A stretch of DNA of 7,209 nt. Source: Phycisphaerales bacterium (GTDB taxonomy: Bacteria > Planctomycetota > Phycisphaerae > Phycisphaerales > UBA1924). Shown piece by piece: positions 1 through 6,943 of this stretch (the first letter of the stretch is position 1; each line of letters opens with the position of its first letter). Under the pieces are notes generated by a model. It was not told the DNA's origin. It worked only from the letters and a program-made list of their open reading frames with translations, and did no database searches. The DNA lies in NCBI GenBank assembly GCA_030680655.1, contig JAUXUZ010000452.1, forward strand, positions 1 through 7,209, in the 5' to 3' direction. Made by a program: the position numbers and the translations under genes.

Positions 1-1725
<1,725 letters not shown>

Positions 1726-1733
1726 GGTGTGTG

Positions 1734-1738
1734 CCTCC
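1734..1738 (-). promoter_or_regulatory. Ribosome binding site of clpB
   Basis: GGAGG read on the minus strand, 8 bases before the ATG at 1725. It decides between that ATG and the in-frame ATG two codons later. Confidence 0.7.
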
Positions 1739-1787
1739 GATCGAGCCGGCAGAGACCGCAGCTCACCACCGTCTAAACGATGGAACG

Positions 1788-1817
1788 ATGACAGCGCCCT
1801 GCTGGTTCGACAGTCAA
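1788..1817 (-). promoter_or_regulatory. Weak candidate sigma-70 promoter for clpB
   Basis: On the minus strand TTGACT (1812-1817) is followed after 18 bases by TGTCAT (1788-1793), giving an untranslated leader of about 55 bases. The -35 box is good and the -10 box poor. A direct repeat ATCGTT-CC-ATCGTT starts inside the -10 region and continues downstream. I see no CIRCE element (TTAGCACTC-N9-GAGTGCTAA) and no clear sigma-32 promoter, so the heat-shock control usual for clpB is not explained here. Confidence 0.25.
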
Positions 1818-1904
1818 GAGGCAAACGGCGCGCCCGCTGGATGTTCAAAATAGCCCCGCCCGAACCCCGCCCCAGCCGTCAGATTGGCAGCCCCCTACTC
1901 CGAC

Positions 1905-2126
1905 CTACGCCAGCACGTCGATCAGCCCCTTGGCCGCAACCGCCTGCGTCGCGTTCGCCGACTTGATCAGGCTCTCGATCAGCCGGGTGCCGGAGTCCTT
2001 CGCGATGTCCATCGCCATCTTGGCCGCCTTCAGCGAGGCCTGCTGGCTGATCTGCGCCTGGCGGGACGCCATGATCGCCGCGACAGGATCGCTCGAAGCG
2101 GAAACCGAGCTACAGGAGGTGCACAT
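1905..2126 (-). CDS. YjfB-like putative motility protein
   Basis: A 73-residue alanine- and serine-rich protein predicted to be mostly helical. Residues about 15-52 (VAAIMASRQAQISQQASLKA and the following helix with MAMDIAKDSGTRLIESL) follow the pattern of the YjfB family of putative motility proteins: short proteins with a Gln-rich SxxQxQxxQQxSLK segment, then an Ala-rich helix. The biochemical role of that family is unknown to me; the link to motility is by family name and context. The ATG at 2126 is chosen because it keeps the family's N-terminal segment; ATG at 2072 (Met19) would cut into it. There is no good ribosome binding site before either. Two cysteines at residues 2 and 5 (MCTSC) are odd for such a protein. 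It is transcribed towards clpB with a 179-base gap. A sigma-28-like element sits directly upstream, and a MotA-like gene lies at the other end of the window. The resemblance was recalled, not searched. Confidence 0.65.
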   Translation of the reverse strand: MCTSCSSVSASSDPVAAIMASRQAQISQQASLKAAKMAMDIAKDSGTRLIESLIKSANATQAVAAKGLIDVLA

Positions 2127-2133
2127 GCTCTGC

Positions 2134-2165
2134 CTATCGGCCAGGCAAGCGACCGACTTGAGGGG
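2134..2165 (-). promoter_or_regulatory. Candidate sigma-28 (FliA/SigD-type) promoter of the yjfB-like gene
   Basis: Minus-strand CCCCTCAA (2158-2165), 16 bases, then GCCGATAG (2134-2141). The second box matches the flagellar sigma-28 -10 consensus GCCGATAA in 7 of 8 positions. TCAA is a variant of the TAAA -35 core, with a spacer one base longer than the E. coli form. Only 7 bases separate the -10 box from the ATG, so transcription would start at or next to the start codon. The -10 box also lies in the loop and 3' arm of a small inverted repeat (TGCCT 2131-2135, AGGCA 2143-2147). The same two-part element precedes spoVR. Confidence 0.5.
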
Positions 2166-2321
2166 CTCTGCCGGTCGAGGACCAGTAAAAACCCTCGGCA
2201 TGCGGACGGCGGTGTTTCCACTGACCGTGAACGGCTTTTCCACTGTTTGTTCACATTCTGCTTGGCTCCCCGAGTGGGCTGGGAGGATCACCTTACACCG
2301 CTGTCGGGTGTCTGTGGCGGG

Positions 2322-2350
2322 TTGACCCCGAGCGCGAAAGCTGATACAAA
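2322..2350 (+). promoter_or_regulatory. Candidate sigma-70 promoter of the lipoprotein gene
   Basis: TTGACC (2322-2327; 5 of 6 to consensus), 17 bases, then TACAAA (2345-2350; 4 of 6). The start of transcription would be near 2357, giving a leader of about 18 bases that contains the ribosome binding site. Ideal spacing and position support it. Confidence 0.5.
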
Positions 2351-2362
2351 CCCTTCTCGGAC

Positions 2363-2368
2363 AAGGAG
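2363..2368 (+). promoter_or_regulatory. Ribosome binding site of the lipoprotein gene
   Basis: AAGGAG, 6 bases before the ATG at 2375; one of the clearest Shine-Dalgarno sequences in the window, and it fixes the start. Confidence 0.8.
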
Positions 2369-2374
2369 TTCCAG

Positions 2375-2635
2375 ATGCGCAAGGCCGTTGGATTGAAAGT
2401 GGGTCTCGGATTTGTCGTCGCGGCAACGTTGCTCGGTGGCTGCGCCGACGCGGTCCGCCGTGAGTCGCTCGCCGATCCGACGCCGGCACAGATGGGCCCG
2501 GTGACGACCGCCGCGCAGGTGAACAACGGGATCGCCCACACCGCCGACACCAACCTGCGTCTAATGTGGGACGACATGGGCCGGTTCTGGCTCTTCGATC
2601 GTCCGTCGCACCTGACGCCGTACCCGATCAAGTAA
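2375..2635 (+). CDS. Small putative lipoprotein of unknown function
   Basis: An 86-residue protein with a classic lipoprotein signal: basic start MRK, hydrophobic stretch about 5-21, and lipobox LLGGC with the lipidated cysteine at 23. The mature part would be about 64 residues, exported and anchored to a membrane by lipid. It is polar at first (ADAVRRESLADPTPAQMGPV), then carries a helical-looking segment and an aromatic tail, LRLMWDDMGRFWLFDRPS (61-78), ending HLTPYPIK. I do not recognise a family; the WDDMGRFW stretch looks like the conserved core of a small lineage-specific protein. It has its own promoter, ribosome binding site and terminator, so it is a single-gene transcription unit, divergent from the yjfB-like gene and convergent with spoVR. 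Being a real gene is well supported; function is unknown. Confidence 0.85.
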   Translation: MRKAVGLKVGLGFVVAATLLGGCADAVRRESLADPTPAQMGPVTTAAQVNNGIAHTADTNLRLMWDDMGRFWLFDRPSHLTPYPIK

Positions 2636-2661
2636 TACCCGCTCGCTCATTGCCGACTCTG

Positions 2662-2685
2662 CCGCCGGCCGCGCCGGCGGTTTTT
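2662..2685 (+). terminator. Intrinsic terminator of the lipoprotein gene
   Basis: Perfect 8-bp stem CCGCCGGC (2662-2669) / GCCGGCGG (2673-2680) with a 3-base loop CGC, followed at once by TTTTT. It lies 27 bases after the TAA. The minus strand has no T run after the hairpin, so it should act only on plus-strand transcription. Confidence 0.9.
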
Positions 2686-2701
2686 CATTGCGCTGTTGCA
2701 T

Positions 2702-2715
2702 GCGCCGATCGGCGC
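2702..2715. repeat. Perfect 14-bp palindrome between convergent genes
   Basis: GCGCCGATCGGCGC is its own reverse complement (GCGCC stem arms around GATC). It lies between the lipoprotein terminator and the spoVR stop codon, so on the minus strand it is in the spoVR 3' region. No T run follows on either strand. It could be a weak terminator or RNA-end stabiliser for spoVR, or chance in GC-rich DNA. Confidence 0.35.
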
Positions 2716-2747
2716 GAGGGAGCGTCGTGCGTCGCGGCCCGGGCGGG

Positions 2748-4271
2748 CTAGATCGAGTGAGCGGGGCGCGGTGTTGAGTCGGTGATGCGCTCGGTGGTCA
2801 CCGCGCCGTCTTCGCCGCTGCAGGAGAAGAGCGTCGGCTCGTCGCGGAGGACGGCCTTGAGGTGAACGGGGCGCCCCCAGAGCGTGCGCAGGTTCGCCAG
2901 CACGCGGTGGGCGCGCTGGGCATCGATCTCCATGCCGCCAAAGTCGTGGGCGAGGTAGAGCTCGCCGCGGTTGAGGTAGTTGCCGTCGGCCACGTAGACG
3001 ATCGGCTCGCCCCGGTTGGTCAGGTGGTGCAGGAGGGTGGCCTTGACCTTCTCAAAGGCCCGCGCGGGCGCCGGGGCGATCCCCTCGGTGTCGGGCTTGC
3101 TGACGAAGAAGCGGTGGCGCTGGCAGAACTCGGGCGTGAAGAACTCCTCGATGAACATCGCGTCGTTGTAGACCGACCGCACCTGGAAGATCTTGTCGCG
3201 CCCCTGCATCGAGCGGTCGTCGTAGGCCTCCTTCTGGCCCAGGCCGGTCATGGCCTCCCACTGCGGCCCGTGCCGGCCGGTGTTCCACCGCTGCTCGATG
3301 TCACGCCACAGCTCGATGCCGATCTTGTAGGGGTTGAACGCCCCCTCGGGCATGTGCAGCACGCCCGCGTGCTGCTGGCAGTAGCAGACGATCTCGCCGC
3401 CGTCTGCGAAGTGCCCGGTCATCAGCTTGCTGTGCCAGTAGCTGGCCCACCCTTCGTTCATGATCTTGGTCATGGCCTGGGGCGCGAAGTAGTACGCCTC
3501 GCTGCGGATCATGGAGAGGATGTCCTGCTGCCACGGCGCCAGCGGCGCGTGCTTGAGCAGGAAGAGGGGGACATCGCGCGTCGGGCTCGCCGGGTGCTTG
3601 CCGCTGGCCGAGCGCGCCCGCTCGTCGCGCTGGCGCTGCTGGCTCTCGATGGCGCTGCGCGGGTTGATGAACGGGTCGAGGTAGTCCTTCGCCGGGAACC
3701 GGTCGGTCTCGTGGTGCGAAGGCGGCGCAGCGCCGTCACCCTTGCCGCGGTAGACCGAGTGCGGGTCGATGAGCCACTCGACGCTGTGGCAGGCGTCGAT
3801 GAACCGCTCGACCACGTCGTGCCCGTGGGCGTCGATGTGCCGGCGCACGCGGGTGGCGTGGTTGGCCATCTGATCGAGCATCTTGCGGTCGGTCTTGGCG
3901 AACCAGAGGTTGTTCTTGAAAAAGTCGGCGTGCCCGTAGACGTGGGCCATCACCAGCTTCTGGTCCGTCAGCGAGTTGCTCTCCTGCAGGTAGGCGTAGA
4001 CCGGGTCGGTGTTGATCACCATTTCATAGATTCGCCCTAACCCGTAAGCGTCGCGCTTGGAGAGCTTCTCAAACTCCATGCCCCAGCGCCAGTGCGGGTA
4101 GCGCAGCGGGAACCCGCCGTAGGCGGCGAGCTGGTTCATCATCGTAAACGGCACGCACTCAAAGACCACCGGCGGGAAGGTGAGCCCGTAGTCTGCGGCC
4201 TTGGCGCAGATCGCCTCGCGCAGCGCGTCGAGTCGGGCGGGCAGCGGGGTGTCCATCGCGCGGGCGACCAT
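2748..4271 (-). CDS. spoVR: SpoVR family protein
   Basis: A complete 507-residue member of the SpoVR/YcgB family. In Bacillus it affects spore cortex formation; elsewhere it is a conserved cytoplasmic protein of unclear biochemistry, often encoded with the kinase PrkA and the VWA-like protein YeaH. Family signatures seen: EMVINTDPVYAYLQESNSL (83-101), HVYGHADFFKNNLWF (110-124), WQQDILSMIRSEAYYFAPQ (247-265), TKIMNEGWASYWHSK (268-282), NPYKIG (313-318), and a C-terminal segment with LYLAHDF and LWGRPVHLKAV. Repeated His/Asp/Glu in the first motifs could bind metal, but that is inference. It resembles the Bacillus form more than E. coli YcgB. A hydrophilic stretch at about 207-231 is the only low-complexity part. 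The ATG at 4271 is preferred because AGGAGG lies 4 bases upstream; Met6 would be 19 bases away. No PrkA or YeaH gene is adjacent. Confidence 0.95.
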   Translation of the reverse strand: MVARAMDTPLPARLDALREAICAKAADYGLTFPPVVFECVPFTMMNQLAAYGGFPLRYPHWRWGMEFEKLSKRDAYGLGRIYEMVINTDPVYAYLQESNSLTDQKLVMAHVYGHADFFKNNLWFAKTDRKMLDQMANHATRVRRHIDAHGHDVVERFIDACHSVEWLIDPHSVYRGKGDGAAPPSHHETDRFPAKDYLDPFINPRSAIESQQRQRDERARSASGKHPASPTRDVPLFLLKHAPLAPWQQDILSMIRSEAYYFAPQAMTKIMNEGWASYWHSKLMTGHFADGGEIVCYCQQHAGVLHMPEGAFNPYKIGIELWRDIEQRWNTGRHGPQWEAMTGLGQKEAYDDRSMQGRDKIFQVRSVYNDAMFIEEFFTPEFCQRHRFFVSKPDTEGIAPAPARAFEKVKATLLHHLTNRGEPIVYVADGNYLNRGELYLAHDFGGMEIDAQRAHRVLANLRTLWGRPVHLKAVLRDEPTLFSCSGEDGAVTTERITDSTPRPAHSI

Positions 4272-4275
4272 GAAG

Positions 4276-4290
4276 CCTCCTGGAAGGAGG
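4276..4290 (-). promoter_or_regulatory. spoVR ribosome binding site inside a perfect hairpin
   Basis: On the minus strand the sequence reads CCTCCT-TCC-AGGAGG, then CTTC and the ATG. AGGAGG (4276-4281) is the Shine-Dalgarno sequence, and CCTCCT (4285-4290) is its perfect complement 3 bases away. The 6-bp hairpin would hide the ribosome binding site. Confidence 0.65.
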
Positions 4291-4326
4291 TGCGGGGTGC
4301 GGCGGTGTGCCGAGAGTCCACTGGTC

Positions 4327-4358
4327 TTATCGGTCGTCTATACGTGCGGGTTGAGGGG
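4327..4358 (-). promoter_or_regulatory. Candidate sigma-28 (FliA/SigD-type) promoter of spoVR
   Basis: Minus-strand CCCCTCAA (4351-4358), 16 bases, then ACCGATAA (4327-4334), 7 of 8 to the sigma-28 -10 consensus GCCGATAA. Transcription would start near 4320, giving a leader of about 50 bases that holds the hairpin over the ribosome binding site. The -35 box, spacer length and -10 core are shared with the element before the yjfB-like gene. Confidence 0.5.
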
Positions 4359-4390
4359 GCGGTTTGCTGTGCGCTGGATGAGCTGGGAGG

Positions 4391-4437
4391 AACCGGTCAG
4401 AGACCGGTTGAACCCGGGCACCGGTCGGAGACCGTTG
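4391..4437. repeat. Tandem pair of palindromic repeats upstream of spoVR
   Basis: First copy: AACCGGTC-AGA-GACCGGTT (4391-4409), a perfect 8-bp inverted repeat. Second copy: CACCGGTC-GGA-GACCGTTG (4419-4437), the same design with a 5-bp perfect stem. The copies are 28 bases apart and match at most positions. They lie about 32 bases upstream of the -35 box of the spoVR promoter candidate. Paired operators for a dimeric regulator, or two RNA hairpins, are both possible. The rest of the 232-base interval between 4272 and 4503 shows no gene that I can support. Confidence 0.6.
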
Positions 4438-4472
4438 CCACCCGGCTGCCCCGTGCGATCAGCTCCGCCCGC

Positions 4473-4490
4473 TCGGCAACTGCTTGCCGA
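4473..4490 (-). repeat. Inverted repeat after the small membrane ORF, possible terminator
   Basis: TCGGCAA-CTGC-TTGCCGA is a perfect 7-bp stem with a 4-base loop, 13 bases beyond the stop codon of the minus-strand ORF 4504-4740. No T run follows on the minus strand, so it is at best a non-canonical terminator or an RNA 3'-end hairpin. Confidence 0.4.
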
Positions 4491-4503
4491 AGGCGGTCGC
4501 TTG

Positions 4504-4740
4504 CTACTGCAGCAGCCCGAAGGCGGCGAGCAGGACAAACAGCAGCATCCAACCGACGTTGACGATGGAGAGGGCGAGCACGGTGGAGCGGGTCCAGCGG
4601 GTGGCGTTTGGGACAGGCGGCCCGAACGCAAGAAGGCGTTGGAGCAGACCGAGGTGGTACACCGGGTTGCCCACTGTGGCCAGATCGCCGCTATTGGGGC
4701 GCTGCCCTGCCCCGCTCTGCCGCGGACCAATGATGCCCAC
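4504..4740 (-). CDS. Possible small membrane protein, unknown
   Basis: A 78-codon frame opening with GTG and ending TAG. The C-terminal third is one clear membrane span (about 53-76: VLALSIVNVGWMLLFVLLAA) after a basic segment NATRWTRS, which suggests a single-pass protein with the N-terminus in the cytoplasm. Third codon positions are mostly G or C, like the neighbours, most clearly in the last 50 codons. The start is uncertain: GTG at 4740 has only a distant GGGAG; GTG at 4674 or 4662 would give 56 or 52 residues and keep the membrane span. If 4740 is right, the start codon is 2 bases from that of the divergent ATPase, so each promoter would lie in the other gene; a shorter product avoids this. 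No family recognised. It could be a chance frame, but I see no better explanation of this interval. Confidence 0.42.
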   Translation of the reverse strand: MGIIGPRQSGAGQRPNSGDLATVGNPVYHLGLLQRLLAFGPPVPNATRWTRSTVLALSIVNVGWMLLFVLLAAFGLLQ

Positions 4741-4742
4741 AC

Positions 4743-6851
4743 ATGACCCACACTCCCGGCCAGACTGATTCGACCAAGCCGGGCGGCAAGACGACCTCCG
4801 CGCTCTTCGCCGCGCGCACGCAGGTGGTCATGGCGCTGATCGCCGGTGCCCTGCTGCTGGTGAGCCTCATCGTGAGCCTCGCTGGCGCGACGGACGCCGC
4901 GGCGGCGACGCTGCACTGGGTTGCGCTGGTGATCGGCCTCTTCTACGGAGGCCACGCCGCGTTCGAGGCAGCCAAGAAGCAGTTCGTGGACATCGACGTG
5001 CTGATGGTTGTCGCGGCGGTGCTCGCGGCGGCGATCGGACATCCGGGGGAGGGAGCGCTCCTGCTCTTCCTGTTCGTTCTCGCGGGCGGGCTTGAAGAGC
5101 TGGCGATGGAGAAGACGACCCGCAGCGTCGAAGCGCTCCACAGGCTTATGCCGACCAAGGCCGAGCGGTGGGACGCGCCGACGAGCGCGTGGGCGCTGGT
5201 CTCGCCGGAAGAACTCAAGGCGGGCGACCGGGTGAGGGTCAGGCCCGGTGAGCAGGTGCCCGCCGACGCGCGCGTGACGGTGGGCCGCAGCAGCATCGAT
5301 CAGGCGTCGCTCACCGGCGAGAGCCAGCCGCGAACGGTCGAAGCGGGCGACGATATCTTCGGCGGCACGGTGAACGTGGGCAACGTGATCGAGTGCGCGA
5401 TCACGCGCCCCTCCGGCGAGAGCGCCCTGGCCCGCATCCTTCACCTGGTGACCGAAGCGCAGCAGCAGCGCGAGCCGGTGCAGCAGCTCATCGACAAGCT
5501 GAGCCAGCCGTACACGGTGGGCGTGTTCGTCGTGTCGCTGGCGGTGTTCCTGGTCTGGTGGCAGGTCTTGGATCGCGACGTGCGCGACGCGATGTACACC
5601 GCGATCGGGCTGCTGATCGTCGTCTCCCCCTGCGCGCTGGTGCTGGCGACGCCCACGGCGACGCTGGCGGGCATCAGCCGCGCCGCCCGTGGCGGAGTGC
5701 TGTTCAAGGGTGGCAAGTCGATCGAACGCCTCGCGCGGCTGGGGGCGATCGCCTTCGACAAGACCGGCACGCTCACGGTGGGCCGCCCGGTGGTGCGCCG
5801 CATCACCGTGCTGGAAGAGGGCGGCGGCGGCACCGGCGACGAGCGGGCGATGCTCGCGGTTGCGCGCGGGCTGGAGCAGACGTCAACCCATCCGATCTCG
5901 CACGCGGTGGTCGAGGCCGCCAAGGCGCGGGGCGTGGAGCCCGCCGCCGCCGAGGATGTTCACTACGACGCCGGGCGGGGCGTGCGCGGCACGGTGAACG
6001 GGGTCGAGGCACGCATGGGGTCACTCCAGTTCGTTCAGCCGCTGATCAGCGCCGCGCTGCACGCGCGGTTCGTGCAGATGCTCGGCGGACTTCAAGGACG
6101 CGGCATGATCGGCAACGTGTGCGCGCACAACGGCGTGGCGGCCGTCTTCATCCTGGCCGACGCGGTCCGGCCCGGCGCCGAGTGCCTCGTCGAACGACTG
6201 CACGAGCTGGGCGTGCGCCCGGTGGTGATGCTCACCGGCGACAACAAGCAGACGGGCGAATCGGTCGGGCGGCAATTGGGGCTCGACCAGGTGCACACCG
6301 AACAGCTCCCCGAGCACAAGGTCGAGCACGTGCAGCGCCTCAAGCAACTGCTCGCCGGCACCCACGGTTCGAAGCGCGCTGTCGGCGTCATCGGCGACGG
6401 CGTGAACGATGCGCCGGCGCTCGCGGCGGCGGATGTGGCGATCGCCATCGGCAGCATCGGCAGCGACGCGGCCCTTGAGAACGCCGACATCGTGCTGCTG
6501 GCCGACGATCTGAGCGCGGTGCCCTGGGCGGTGGCGCTGGCGCGCCGGGTGCGCCGCACGATCACGATCAACCTGAGCTTCGCCCTGGGGGCTATGGGCA
6601 TGATGGCGGTGGGCGTCATCGCCGGCTCGCTCAGCGGCTGGCGCATGCCGCTGTGGATGGGCGTGATCGGGCACGAGGGCGGCACGCTGCTGGTGGTGGC
6701 CCATTCGCTGGCCATCCTCACCCACCGCGCGATCCCCACCTGCCCGCGCGGCTCCGAGCGCCCGGGGGTTGTCGAGGTGCGGGTCGAGGGCCGGCCGCTG
6801 GATGCGGCGCCGGCAAACCCGAAGCCCGGAGCGTTGGCGCAGGGCACCTGA
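4743..6851 (+). CDS. P1B-4-type heavy-metal-exporting P-type ATPase
   Basis: A complete 702-residue inner-membrane pump that uses ATP to move metal ions out of the cytoplasm. Motifs in order: actuator TGES (191-194), metal-site SPC in a membrane helix (295-297), phosphorylated Asp339 in DKTGT, HP (383-384), TGDN (498-501), GDGVNDAPAL (551-560) and HEGGT in the last helix (644-648). SPC plus HEGGT marks the P1B-4 group (CoaT/CtpD/CzcP-like), linked to Co, Zn, Fe or Ni; CPC would mean Cu, Zn/Cd or Ag. Eight membrane spans are visible: about 27-48, 56-75, 84-99, 103-118, 256-275, 284-306, 608-630, 634-657. The N-terminus has no HMA domain and no metal-binding Cys/His cluster, normal for P1B-4. 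The polar C-terminal tail has one Cys (667). ATG 4743 follows an in-frame TGA at 4731 and has no Shine-Dalgarno sequence. The precise metal cannot be told. Confidence 0.93.
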   Translation: MTHTPGQTDSTKPGGKTTSALFAARTQVVMALIAGALLLVSLIVSLAGATDAAAATLHWVALVIGLFYGGHAAFEAAKKQFVDIDVLMVVAAVLAAAIGHPGEGALLLFLFVLAGGLEELAMEKTTRSVEALHRLMPTKAERWDAPTSAWALVSPEELKAGDRVRVRPGEQVPADARVTVGRSSIDQASLTGESQPRTVEAGDDIFGGTVNVGNVIECAITRPSGESALARILHLVTEAQQQREPVQQLIDKLSQPYTVGVFVVSLAVFLVWWQVLDRDVRDAMYTAIGLLIVVSPCALVLATPTATLAGISRAARGGVLFKGGKSIERLARLGAIAFDKTGTLTVGRPVVRRITVLEEGGGGTGDERAMLAVARGLEQTSTHPISHAVVEAAKARGVEPAAAEDVHYDAGRGVRGTVNGVEARMGSLQFVQPLISAALHARFVQMLGGLQGRGMIGNVCAHNGVAAVFILADAVRPGAECLVERLHELGVRPVVMLTGDNKQTGESVGRQLGLDQVHTEQLPEHKVEHVQRLKQLLAGTHGSKRAVGVIGDGVNDAPALAAADVAIAIGSIGSDAALENADIVLLADDLSAVPWAVALARRVRRTITINLSFALGAMGMMAVGVIAGSLSGWRMPLWMGVIGHEGGTLLVVAHSLAILTHRAIPTCPRGSERPGVVEVRVEGRPLDAAPANPKPGALAQGT

Positions 6852-6905
6852 GCGGTTATCGCCCCGGCGCACAGGCACCGGCGCGTCCGCTAACGGCGCT
6901 GTCGC

Positions 6906-6934
6906 GGGCGTGCACCGGCACAACCGGCACGCCC
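6906..6934. repeat. Perfect 8-bp inverted repeat after the ATPase gene
   Basis: GGGCGTGC (6906-6913) and GCACGCCC (6927-6934) around a 13-base loop. CCGG at 6915-6918 and 6924-6927 could form an alternative inner stem. It lies 54 bases after the ATPase stop. No T run follows, so a canonical terminator is not supported; it may still mark the end of that transcript. Confidence 0.45.
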
Positions 6935-6943
6935 GAAGGTCCA

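Noticed and set aside
1739..1904. CIRCE element or intrinsic terminator between the yjfB-like gene and clpB
   Set aside because: No TTAGCACTC-type repeat and no hairpin with a T run were found on the minus strand.
2127..2489. Longer N-terminal version of the yjfB-like protein (up to 194 residues)
   Set aside because: The extra part is Arg/Pro-rich, runs through the lipoprotein promoter and start, lacks a Shine-Dalgarno sequence and would pass over the sigma-28-like element.
2862..4040. Long plus-strand open frame (392 codons) opposite spoVR
   Set aside because: Antisense shadow in GC-rich DNA; the SpoVR motifs on the minus strand explain the region fully.
4391..4440. tRNA-like or CRISPR-like repeats upstream of spoVR
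   Set aside because: No cloverleaf with acceptor and anticodon stems can be built, and only two short copies exist with a 9-base gap; they read better as palindromic operator-type repeats.
4667..4697. MerR-type promoter (TTGCCC-N19-TATTGG) for the metal ATPase
   Set aside because: Both boxes are weak and the spacer lacks a convincing dyad, so it is mentioned only as a possibility.
4338..5444. Minus-strand open frame of 368 codons across the spoVR upstream region and the ATPase start
   Set aside because: It covers a non-coding stretch, the small ORF in another frame and ATPase codons; composition is Arg/His-rich with no recognisable domain.
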